From CAZKFN01 sp964552035 (GTDB lineage: Bacteria > Bacteroidota > Bacteroidia > Flavobacteriales_E > Vicingaceae): 5,982 bases of DNA. Under the pieces are notes generated by a model. It saw nothing but the letters and a program-made list of their open reading frames with translations. It was not told the DNA's origin and made no database searches. The DNA lies in assembly GCA_964552035.1 (NCBI GenBank), contig CAZKFN010000112.1, forward strand, positions 1-5,982, given 5' to 3'. The translations under genes were made by a program, and so were the position numbers. This document shows positions 1 through 5,982 of the stretch, piece after piece (within the stretch, counting starts at the first letter, position 1; each line of letters begins with the position of its first letter).

Positions 1-69
1 TCTTACTCCACCCATGTGTAAGGGGCCTGTTGGGCTTGGTGCAAACCTTACTCTAACTTTTCTGTCCAT
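1..69 (-). CDS. gltX: Glutamyl-tRNA synthetase, N-terminal fragment (cut by window edge)
   Basis: The minus strand from the ATG at 69-67 reads 23 codons to the window edge and contains the segment VRFAPSPTGPLHMGGVR. This is the class I aminoacyl-tRNA synthetase signature of GltX: the first Rossmann strand followed by the HIGH motif, here in the form HMGG. The enzyme charges tRNA(Glu) with glutamate in the cytoplasm, using ATP. The start is well fixed: an in-frame stop lies at 93-91, there is no other ATG between, and a purine-rich AGAAGAAG stretch lies just upstream. The gene runs off the left edge, so nothing can be said about its length or about discriminating versus non-discriminating specificity. 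It is transcribed divergently from the methyltransferase gene. The ORF is too short to be found by length alone; the call rests on the motif, which is nearly diagnostic. Confidence 0.95.
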   Translation of the reverse strand, partial: MDRKVRVRFAPSPTGPLHMGGVR

Positions 70-98
70 TTTATTCTTCTTCTTTAATTTTCAGTCTG

Positions 99-106
99 CA
101 AAGGTA
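99..106 (-). promoter_or_regulatory. Candidate Bacteroidota -7 box for gltX
   Basis: The minus strand reads TACCTTTG, an exact match to the TAnnTTTG -7 consensus used by the primary sigma factor of Bacteroidota. It would start transcription about 25 bases before the gltX ATG. No convincing TTTG or TTG -33 element is seen at the usual spacing (roughly 19-21 bases further upstream), so the call rests on the -7 box and its position only. Confidence 0.4.
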
Positions 107-130
107 AAACTTATCAAGCTTTCTTTTCCC

Positions 131-138
131 TAAGTTTG
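131..138 (+). promoter_or_regulatory. Candidate Bacteroidota -7 box for the methyltransferase operon
   Basis: The plus strand reads TAAGTTTG, again an exact TAnnTTTG match, ending 9 bases before the methyltransferase ATG at 148. If used, transcription would begin only a few bases before the start codon, giving a leaderless or nearly leaderless mRNA. That would fit the absence of a Shine-Dalgarno sequence there. No clear -33 TTTG is present upstream. The box would overlap the TTG at 136, which argues against that TTG being the translation start. Confidence 0.35.
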
Positions 139-147
139 CATTATAAT

Positions 148-1047
148 ATGAAACAACCTTCCTATACATCCAAATTTACAGCTAAAGAAAAAATCACCTT
201 TCCACCCAATAGCTTGGATTATGAACTGATAGATTGTGGCAATCAACGTAAGCTTGAGCGTTTTGGGAAAATTATTTTGGATCGCCCTGAAATTGAAGCC
301 AAATGGATTCCTAAAAAAGGAAAAGATATTTGGAGTCAAGCAGATTGGTATTTTTATGAAGAAAAAGGACAAAAAGGGAAATGGAATCTGCTTCAAGATG
401 CAGAAAAAACCTGGGAAATCCAATATAAAAATCAATTAAATTTTCAATTGAAGTTGACTCAATTTAAACATGTAGGTATTTTCCCTGAGCAAGCCGCAAA
501 CTGGAGTTTTATCGAACAACAATTAGCTAAAATAAAAGGAGAAGCCAAAGTTTTAAACCTCTTTGCTTATACAGGAGCTGCTTCTATTGTGGCAGCTAAA
601 AATGGTGCCAATGTCACTAATGTGGATTCTGTAAAACAAGTATTAAACTGGGGAAGAGAAAATGCTGCTTTAAATGGAATTGATAACATTCGTTGGATTT
701 TGGAAGATGCTCAAAGGTTTGTGGACAAATCGCTTAGAAGAGAAGATCGTTACCATGGAATCATTATGGATCCTCCAGCTTTTGGACTAGGAAATAAAAA
801 AGAGCAATGGAAATTGGAAAGAGATTTACCTCAACTGCTCAAAAATGTTTGTCAACTCTTAGACCCTAAGCAACAGTTTTTTATTTTAAATACCTACTCC
901 CCTAGAATGCCTATGAAAAACCTTTTAAAAATTATTCGACAAACCGCAGGAGTCCCCCAAAAATTTGAAGCTAGTACCTTGGCTTTACTTTCTAAAGAAA
1001 AGCTAAATCTACCCCTTGGCAACCTAATTCGATGGTCAACTCTGTAA
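148..1047 (+). CDS. Class I SAM-dependent methyltransferase, RlmI/RlmK-like (COG1092 type), probable rRNA methyltransferase
   Basis: A 299-residue protein if started at the ATG at 148. The frame is open back to a TTG at 136, but that TTG lies in a candidate promoter box. The C-terminal half is a Rossmann methyltransferase: motif I NLFAYTGAAS (residues 137-146) binds SAM, Asp160 ends the second strand and probably contacts the SAM ribose, Glu186-Asp187 probably lie near the adenine, and DPPAFG (208-213) is the motif IV loop at the active site. The N-terminal part (about 24-53, YELIDCGNQRKLERFG then LDRPEIEAKW) and HVGIFPEQAANW (108-119) are typical of a short COG1092 subgroup. That subgroup lacks the N-terminal PUA domain of E. 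coli RlmI, which explains the shorter length. The motif VI region reads NTYSPRM (248-254) with no Cys where RlmI-type m5C enzymes have SCS, so the modified base and position cannot be assigned. It is probably first gene of a unit with the DUF4175 gene, 53 bases downstream. Family confidence is high; substrate confidence is low. Confidence 0.85.
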   Translation: MKQPSYTSKFTAKEKITFPPNSLDYELIDCGNQRKLERFGKIILDRPEIEAKWIPKKGKDIWSQADWYFYEEKGQKGKWNLLQDAEKTWEIQYKNQLNFQLKLTQFKHVGIFPEQAANWSFIEQQLAKIKGEAKVLNLFAYTGAASIVAAKNGANVTNVDSVKQVLNWGRENAALNGIDNIRWILEDAQRFVDKSLRREDRYHGIIMDPPAFGLGNKKEQWKLERDLPQLLKNVCQLLDPKQQFFILNTYSPRMPMKNLLKIIRQTAGVPQKFEASTLALLSKEKLNLPLGNLIRWSTL

Positions 1048-1100
1048 TTTTGCTTAACTTTAGTTCCTTTTTATAAAACACAAGAAGATTTTGCCTATCC

Positions 1101-4100
1101 ATGAGCAGCAAAAATTATAATTTATTACTTCAAAAGTTAGATGATTTTATACGGAAGTTTTACTTCAATAAACTCATTAGAGGGTGTATTTATTTTTTTA
1201 GTATTGGACTGGCAATATTCCTTTTAGCTATACTTTTAGAGTATGTAGGCAATTTTAGCAGTACTTTTAGAACCCTGCTTTTTTACAGTTCTATAACCCT
1301 GTTGCTGGCTGGCTTAAGCTACTTTATTCTTTATCCTATCAGTCAACTTTTAGCTTTGGGAAAAAGAATTTCACATGAGCAAGCATCCAAAATCATTGGA
1401 AATCACTTTCAAGAAGTAGATGATAAATTGTACAATGTTTTACAGCTAAAAAAACAAGCAGATGAAACACCTTCCGAATTAATAGAAGCCAGCATCAACC
1501 AAAAAATAGAAGGCCTGGAGCCTATTCCTTTTAAATTGGCCATACACTTAGGAGAAAATAAAAGGTATCTAAAATATTTAGCACCTCCCTTATTTATTAT
1601 TTTGCTGCTAGCTGTTTTTAACCCTCAAATTATTTCTGAAAGTACCAATCGATTAGTAGCTCATAATCTTGAGTTTGCCCCTATAGCACCTTTTGATTTC
1701 GTCATTCTTAATAAAGATTTAGAAGCCTATAGAGGGGAGGATTTTAATTTAAAAGTAAAAACTATCGGCTCAGAAATCCCTCATCAGCTTTATATTCAAT
1801 TAGATAAACAAAAATATTTGATGAATAAAGAGAGTAAAAACGAATTTTTATTCTCCTTTAAAAATATAAGATCTTCCACTAAGTTTATTTTAACAGATGA
1901 GCGATTCAATTCTAAAACCTACCATTTAACTGTTCTTCCTAAAGCAGGATTAGTAGACATTGTCGCCAAATTGAACTATCCTTCTTATTTAGGCATAGAA
2001 AATAATACCGTAGAAAGCTCAGGAGACCTAACTGTTCCTGAAGGTACAGAAATTTCATGGAAAACCAAAGCCTATGATGCTGATGAGTTGCACTTTGTAT
2101 TCCAAGATAGCTCAGTCTCTGCAGCACCTAGTGGTGAGGATGAATTTGCTTTTCAAAAAAGGATGTATGCCTCTGAGAACTATGGGTTAACGGCTAGTAA
2201 TAAATACAGTAAAAAAAATGATACGGCTTTTTATACAATAGAAGTCATTCCCGATTTAAGGCCAACTATTGAAGTGGATAGTAAATTAGATAGCAACAGC
2301 TTAAAAGTTTTTTACTTTAGAGGTATTGCCAAAGATGATTATGGATTTTCTAGATTAGTGTTTAAAAGTAAATTTATAGGTGCAAAAGATTCTATAGGCC
2401 AAGAGGAAATAGAAGAAATCCCATTTGATCCTAGCTTCAGTCAAATTGAGTTTTATTACAATTGGAATTTGAGTAACTACAACCTTAAAGCAGGAGATAA
2501 GATTGATTATTATTTTGAAGTTTGGGATAATGATGGGATTAATGGAGCCAAGTCTTCTCGTACTGCCACTTTTGTTTTTCAAGCTCCTTCTAAAGATGAG
2601 TTAAAACAAGAGGAAGAAAAAAGCAACCAAGAAATTAAAGATCACTTAGCTGAAAACATTCAGCTTTCTCAAGAAATTCAAAGGGAATTAGAAAGCCTAA
2701 AACAAGATATGCTGAATAAGCAAAAGCTGGGTTATCAAGAGAAAAAGAAACTAGAAAAATTATTAGAAAAACAAAAACAACTGGAAAAAAATATTCAGGA
2801 ACTCAACAAAAAGAATACTCAAAAAAATAAACAACAATCAGAGTACAATGAGATGAGTGAGGAAATGTTGAGAAAACAAGAACAGTTAGAACGTTTAATG
2901 GAGGAATTGCTTACGGATGAGATGAAGCAAATGATGGAGGAAATTGAAAGGCTTCTTGAGAATTTACAAAAAGACCAATTGCAAAACGAGTTGGATAAAA
3001 TTGAGTTGAGCAATGAAGAAATGATGAAGCAAATGGATAGAAACTTAGAATTATTCAAACAATTAGAAGTTGAAAAGCAATTAACAGATGCAATCCAAAA
3101 ACTAGATGAAATTAAAGAAAAACAAGGAGATTTAAAAAAGAAAACTGAAAAGGCTGATAAAGAAGAACAAGAAAGTTTAATTAAGGAACAAGAGGAATTA
3201 AATAAGGAGTTTGAGGAATTAAGTGAAGATTTAGAAAAACTCCATGAAAAAAATGAAGAACTGGAATATCCCAATGATTTAGAAGACACGAAAGCACTTG
3301 AAGAAGAAATTAAAAAGGCCATGGAAGAAAGTAGTAATCAGCTTTCAAAAATGAAAAATAAGGATGCTGGAAAATCACAAGAAGATGCTGGAGATAAAAT
3401 GGAACAACTTTCTCAATCCTTAAGTCAAATGATGGCTAATATGCAGTCAGCTCAACATGCTGAAAATTTAAAAGATTTGAGGGCATTATTAGAAAATCTT
3501 ATTCAACTTTCTTTTGATCAAGAAAAAGTGATGCAAGCATTTAAAGGTTTAAAAAATAACGACCCAAGATATGTTGAACTCACTCAAGAACAACGTAAAT
3601 TACAAGATGATATTAAAATAATTGAGGATTCTCTTTTTGCTTTAAGCAAGCGGGTTGTAGAAATTGAAAGTATTGTCAATAAAGAGGTTTCTAATATTAA
3701 GGACAACATGAATAAAGCTGTAGAAGAATTGGCCGAACGCAGAACTCCTCAAGCCAATTCAAGGCAACAATTTGCCATGGCCTCTTTAAATAACTTAGCC
3801 TTAATGTTAGATGAGGCCATGCAACAAATGCAACAGCAAATGCAATCGATGATGGAAGGAGATGGAGAATGTGATAAGCCCGGTAATAAACCTGGAAGCA
3901 AACCAGGAATGGGGAATATGCAACAACTTCAACAACAGCTAAACGAACAAATGCAACGTTTACAAAACGAAATGCAAGGTAAAGAAAAAGGGGGGCAAAA
4001 ACCAGGAGCGGAAGGGGGACAAGGAGGATTACCAGGAATGAGCAAAGAGTTGGCACAAATGGCGGCACAGCAAGCTAAAATAAGAGAGGCCATTAAAAAG

Positions 4101-4460
4101 ATGCAAGAAGAAATGGGTCAGCAAGCAGGAGATGCTGGTGAATTGCAAAGGATTCAAGACCTTATGGAGGAAACTGAAACGGACTTAGTAAATAAGCAAA
4201 TCACTAATGAAACAATAAGAAGGCAACAAGATATTTTAACTCGACTTTTAGAATCTGAAAAGGCAGAGCGAGAAAGAGAAATGGACAATAAAAGAGAGGC
4301 TACTGAATTTACAGATGAATTTTCTCCAAATTCCAAAGATTTTTTTGAATACAATCGACAAAAGGAAAGTGAAATTGAGCTATTAAGGACTTTGCCTCCT
4401 TCTTTTAATCCTTTCTATAAAAACAAGGTTACGGAGTATTTTAATAAAATCAATGAGTAA
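1101..4460 (+). CDS. DUF4175 family protein: three N-terminal membrane segments and a long coiled coil, function unknown
   Basis: A 1119-residue protein starting at ATG 1101, with a purine-rich AAGAAG about 13 bases upstream. Three hydrophobic segments are visible at residues 27-47, 58-80 and 158-176. Basic residues flank the 84-157 loop (GKR at 87-89, NKRYLK before the third segment). With the N-terminus inside, this predicts a cytoplasmic loop and places everything after about 177 in the periplasm; that topology is inferred. Residues 180-495 look like beta-rich, Ig-like domains (for example AKLNYPSYLG at 289-298 and YYFEVWDNDG at 470-479). From about 497 to 750 the chain is almost pure Lys/Glu/Gln/Leu heptad-like coiled coil. 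A conserved DUF4175-type block (about 785-920) follows, then Met/Gln-rich helices broken by Gly/Pro-rich linkers (921-936 and 959-980), and a closing conserved helix (RQQDILTRLLESEKAERERE, 1041-1060). The only cysteines are C29 and C924. No catalytic motif is visible. It probably shares a transcript with the methyltransferase and ybeY. The family is widespread in Bacteroidota and a structural or scaffolding role in the envelope is plausible but unproven. Confidence 0.85.
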   Translation: MSSKNYNLLLQKLDDFIRKFYFNKLIRGCIYFFSIGLAIFLLAILLEYVGNFSSTFRTLLFYSSITLLLAGLSYFILYPISQLLALGKRISHEQASKIIGNHFQEVDDKLYNVLQLKKQADETPSELIEASINQKIEGLEPIPFKLAIHLGENKRYLKYLAPPLFIILLLAVFNPQIISESTNRLVAHNLEFAPIAPFDFVILNKDLEAYRGEDFNLKVKTIGSEIPHQLYIQLDKQKYLMNKESKNEFLFSFKNIRSSTKFILTDERFNSKTYHLTVLPKAGLVDIVAKLNYPSYLGIENNTVESSGDLTVPEGTEISWKTKAYDADELHFVFQDSSVSAAPSGEDEFAFQKRMYASENYGLTASNKYSKKNDTAFYTIEVIPDLRPTIEVDSKLDSNSLKVFYFRGIAKDDYGFSRLVFKSKFIGAKDSIGQEEIEEIPFDPSFSQIEFYYNWNLSNYNLKAGDKIDYYFEVWDNDGINGAKSSRTATFVFQAPSKDELKQEEEKSNQEIKDHLAENIQLSQEIQRELESLKQDMLNKQKLGYQEKKKLEKLLEKQKQLEKNIQELNKKNTQKNKQQSEYNEMSEEMLRKQEQLERLMEELLTDEMKQMMEEIERLLENLQKDQLQNELDKIELSNEEMMKQMDRNLELFKQLEVEKQLTDAIQKLDEIKEKQGDLKKKTEKADKEEQESLIKEQEELNKEFEELSEDLEKLHEKNEELEYPNDLEDTKALEEEIKKAMEESSNQLSKMKNKDAGKSQEDAGDKMEQLSQSLSQMMANMQSAQHAENLKDLRALLENLIQLSFDQEKVMQAFKGLKNNDPRYVELTQEQRKLQDDIKIIEDSLFALSKRVVEIESIVNKEVSNIKDNMNKAVEELAERRTPQANSRQQFAMASLNNLALMLDEAMQQMQQQMQSMMEGDGECDKPGNKPGSKPGMGNMQQLQQQLNEQMQRLQNEMQGKEKGGQKPGAEGGQGGLPGMSKELAQMAAQQAKIREAIKKMQEEMGQQAGDAGELQRIQDLMEETETDLVNKQITNETIRRQQDILTRLLESEKAEREREMDNKREATEFTDEFSPNSKDFFEYNRQKESEIELLRTLPPSFNPFYKNKVTEYFNKINE
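3876..3911 (+). repeat. Short tandem KPGx repeat within the DUF4175 gene
   Basis: Three consecutive tetrapeptide units, KPGN, KPGS and KPGM (residues 926-937), encoded by 12-base units that are similar but not identical in DNA (different Pro and Gly codons). They sit directly after the cysteine at 924 and between two Met/Gln-rich helices, so they look like a flexible linker. The codon divergence argues against recent slippage and for conservation of the peptide character. Confidence 0.6.
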
Positions 4461-4504
4461 ATTTGTTTGCTTGTTAAATATTCCTATTTAAACGCCCTAC
4501 TTTA

Positions 4505-4921
4505 GTGAATATATTTTATCATACAGAAGACCTTAATTTTAATCCCAAGGATTGGGAAAACACCTCTAATTGGTTAAAAGAAGCTATTGAAAATGAAGCT
4601 AAGGAATGTGGAGAATTAAACTTTATTTTTTGCAGCGACACTTATTTATTAAAAATCAATAGGGAATATTTAAACCACGATACCTATACCGATATTATTA
4701 CTTTTGATTACGTTGATGGCCAACTTATTACTGGGGATATATTTATTAGCATTGATAGGGTTAAAGAAAATGCCGATTTATATCAAGTAGAATTTGAGAA
4801 GGAATTATCCAGAGTATTAATCCATGGCATTCTTCATTTAATAGGGTATAACGATGATAATGAGGCAAATACTGTTGAAATAAGAGCTAAGGAGGATTAT
4901 TATTTAAGTATTAAGAAATAA
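4505..4921 (+). CDS. ybeY: YbeY, rRNA maturation endoribonuclease (metal-dependent)
   Basis: A 138-residue protein from the UPF0054/YbeY family, close to the usual family length. YbeY is a cytoplasmic single-strand endoribonuclease involved in 16S rRNA 3'-end maturation and ribosome quality control. The family core is clear: NFIFCSDTYLLKINREYLNHD (residues 39-59), TDIITFDY (62-69), LITGDIFIS (74-82) and the metal site HGILHLIGYND (107-117). His107 and His111 align with the first two zinc ligands; the third ligand, His in E. coli, is Asp117 here, a change I recall as normal for Bacteroidota YbeY. The start is the GTG at 4505: no in-frame ATG fits, and the following NIFYHTED matches the usual beginning of the protein. 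There is no Shine-Dalgarno sequence. It follows the DUF4175 gene by 44 bases on the same strand, so it is probably co-transcribed, and ends at a hairpin. Confidence 0.95.
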   Translation: MNIFYHTEDLNFNPKDWENTSNWLKEAIENEAKECGELNFIFCSDTYLLKINREYLNHDTYTDIITFDYVDGQLITGDIFISIDRVKENADLYQVEFEKELSRVLIHGILHLIGYNDDNEANTVEIRAKEDYYLSIKK

Positions 4922-4956
4922 TAAAGGCTGCAGATAAAGCTTTCCTACAGCCTTTA
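4922..4956. terminator. Hairpin between convergent ybeY and baeRF genes, probable bidirectional terminator
   Basis: The arms TAAAGGCTG (4922-4930) and CAGCCTTTA (4948-4956) are exact inverted repeats of 9 bases. The stem can extend by two more pairs (AG with CT) past one C-A mismatch. The loop is about 11 bases. It begins immediately after the ybeY stop codon and lies 15 bases beyond the stop of the convergent gene. There is no long T run on the plus side. The minus side is followed by a T-rich stretch (TTATTATTTCTT) inside the ybeY 3' end. The position between two convergent stop codons supports a shared terminator. Confidence 0.65.
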
Positions 4957-4970
4957 AACTTAGATTAAAA

Positions 4971-5982
4971 CTAATAACGTGTAACTAAAGCCAGTTTGTT
5001 AAACTTGTTTAGACTTCCTTTCTCTAGAAACACGACATCTCCTCCAAATTTTAAGTTGTGCTCAATCATTTCATCAACGATATCGTTAATGTCTGTTTTA
5101 GAATTGATTTCTTCAGCAGATATTGGAGTTAACAAATCATCCTTGACAGAGACAGCTTGATGATATTTTTCTTCAACAAAAATTGTTTTTCCTCTTCCAT
5201 CTCTAACGGCTTTCCAAATTTCATTAATATCTCCTAAATAATTTCCGGAATTTAATGCTTGTTCAAGTTCTGTAATTCTTGATCTTTCTTTTTCTAGCGC
5301 CAATTTTTTAATATGTGGCCAGATTTCTTTAACAATATTTGATGCCTTATCATCAAAGTTTTTTAATAAGACATGGCCTAAAATGGTATTAGGGAAATCT
5401 GCTTCTTTTAAGTACTGATGATAATTGGTTTCTTCAGAATAAATGGCTACCGACACCGGGTTATCTTTTCTCACTCTATTGACTGCTTTATCAATTCTAT
5501 TAAAAAACTCTTGGGTTAAGTTTGTTACCCTAGAAGCCATTGCGGATTCTGGCCTTGTGCTTACTTGCAAGTCATTATCTGTAATTGGAAATCCTTCTTC
5601 AGCTACTTCTTTAATGACTGTTCCACTACTAGCTTCAATCAATCGAGCTTTACCTTTACTTAAAACTAAGACATAATAATCCGTATCTCTCTTCAATGCA
5701 CGAATAATTGGTCGTGTTGCAAAAGTTTTATCAAGGATAACTCTGCTAACAGGTGTAATGGGTAATCTTAAATATTCTGCAACATCATCATTAACAAAAA
5801 GCATTAACCCATGTTTATTATGTGAATGATCAATAGATTCAGCTATTTTATTTAGCTTAGCGGTATAATTTTTTGCTAAATCGGCACCATATTCTTTCTG
5901 TAATCTTTGTTCCGCTTCAACTATTAAATTTTTTAATCGTATGCTGTCTTTTTGATTTTCTGGATGCGTTTTATAGGTTTTT
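4971..5982 (-). CDS. Bacterial homologue of archaeo-eukaryotic release factor (baeRF family 3-like), N-terminus beyond window
   Basis: The minus-strand frame ends with TAG at 4973-4971 and is open to the right edge, giving 336 visible residues. The ATG at 5804 is internal: the 59 residues before it (THPENQKDSIRLKNLIVEAE, then LNKIAESIDHSHN) are typical of these proteins. By comparison with the family, perhaps 20-30 residues are missing. The fold of eRF1/Pelota relatives is recognisable: a first domain ending in YYVLVLSKGKARLIE (about 102-116), a second domain (about 155-225, with PVSVAIYSE at 175-183) and a third, eRF1 domain 3-like region (about 240-336, with INEIWKAVRDGRGKTIFVEE, GGDVVFLEKG and the terminal ALVTRY). 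Homologues are predicted to act on ribosomes or peptidyl-tRNA in ribosome rescue or stress, but experimental support is scant. No GGQ tripeptide occurs in the visible part, so peptidyl-tRNA hydrolysis should not be assumed. The gene is convergent with ybeY and shares its terminator. The subfamily number is from memory; membership of the wider family is firmer. Confidence 0.85.
   Translation of the reverse strand, partial: KTYKTHPENQKDSIRLKNLIVEAEQRLQKEYGADLAKNYTAKLNKIAESIDHSHNKHGLMLFVNDDVAEYLRLPITPVSRVILDKTFATRPIIRALKRDTDYYVLVLSKGKARLIEASSGTVIKEVAEEGFPITDNDLQVSTRPESAMASRVTNLTQEFFNRIDKAVNRVRKDNPVSVAIYSEETNYHQYLKEADFPNTILGHVLLKNFDDKASNIVKEIWPHIKKLALEKERSRITELEQALNSGNYLGDINEIWKAVRDGRGKTIFVEEKYHQAVSVKDDLLTPISAEEINSKTDINDIVDEMIEHNLKFGGDVVFLEKGSLNKFNKLALVTRY

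Noticed and set aside
136..147. TTG at 136 as the methyltransferase start, adding four residues
   Set aside because: It lies in a candidate -7 promoter box, no ribosome binding site precedes it, and an ATG follows 12 bases later at 148 with normal family length.
130..435. A 101-codon minus-strand open frame, Phe/Ile-rich
   Set aside because: It lies opposite the well-supported methyltransferase N-terminal region and its composition is explained by the antisense of AT-rich coding DNA.
1048..1100. A promoter or terminator between the methyltransferase and DUF4175 genes
   Set aside because: TAACTTTA is one base off the -7 consensus, there is no matching -33 element, and no stable inverted repeat is seen. 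Co-transcription is the simpler reading.
2819..3322. A 167-codon open frame on the minus strand, Ser/Phe-rich
   Set aside because: It is the antisense of the Lys/Glu-rich coiled coil: GAA, AAA and CAA codons read backwards give TTC, TTT and TTG with few stops. The peptide is low complexity and resembles no family.
3697..4068. A 123-codon minus-strand open frame with hydrophobic stretches
   Set aside because: It is antisense to the Met/Gln-rich part of the DUF4175 gene (CAT and TTG codons), fully inside a convincing gene, with no independent start signal.
4461..4504. A separate ybeY promoter in the 44-base AT-rich gap
   Set aside because: TTTG occurs near 4464-4469 but no TAnnTTTG follows at suitable spacing, so nothing can be supported.
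5443..5676. A 77-codon plus-strand open frame opposite the baeRF gene
   Set aside because: It is fully antisense to a conserved coding region and has no recognisable domain or ribosome binding site.
4971..5804. Treating the ATG at 5804 as the true start of the baeRF gene
   Set aside because: The frame continues upstream to the window edge and those residues match the family N-terminal region (THPENQ and IAESIDHSHN), so the ATG is internal.

Overview
The window looks like chromosomal housekeeping DNA from a low-GC member of the Bacteroidota. Four things point that way: a very long DUF4175 membrane/coiled-coil protein directly upstream of ybeY, a YbeY with the Bacteroidota-type H-G-x-x-H...N-D motif, TAnnTTTG-type -7 promoter boxes, and weak or absent Shine-Dalgarno sequences. 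A more precise placement (for example Cytophagales) is only a guess.

Layout. At the left edge, bases 1-69 on the minus strand hold the first 23 codons of gltX (glutamyl-tRNA synthetase), recognised from its HIGH-type signature. A 78-base divergent intergenic region carries a candidate -7 box on each strand. Three plus-strand genes follow with gaps of 53 and 44 bases, probably one transcription unit: a COG1092-type class I SAM methyltransferase (148-1047), a 1119-residue DUF4175 protein with three N-terminal membrane segments and a long coiled coil (1101-4460), and ybeY, an rRNA-maturation endoribonuclease with a GTG start (4505-4921). A hairpin at 4922-4956 lies between ybeY and a convergent minus-strand gene. 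That last gene (4971 to beyond the right edge) encodes a bacterial homologue of archaeo-eukaryotic release factor (baeRF family 3-like). Its reading frame stays open to the window end, so its N-terminus is cut off.

How the genes relate. Four of the five proteins belong to families that act on tRNA, rRNA or the ribosome: GltX, the RlmI-like methyltransferase, YbeY and baeRF. The DUF4175 protein is the one of unknown role. I see no mobile element, CRISPR array, tRNA or rRNA gene, or defence cassette. No gene-free stretch exceeds about 80 bases. The points worth following up are residue-level: no catalytic-type Cys in motif VI of the methyltransferase, Asp in place of the third metal-ligand His in YbeY, no GGQ in the visible part of the baeRF protein, and the architecture of the DUF4175 protein.
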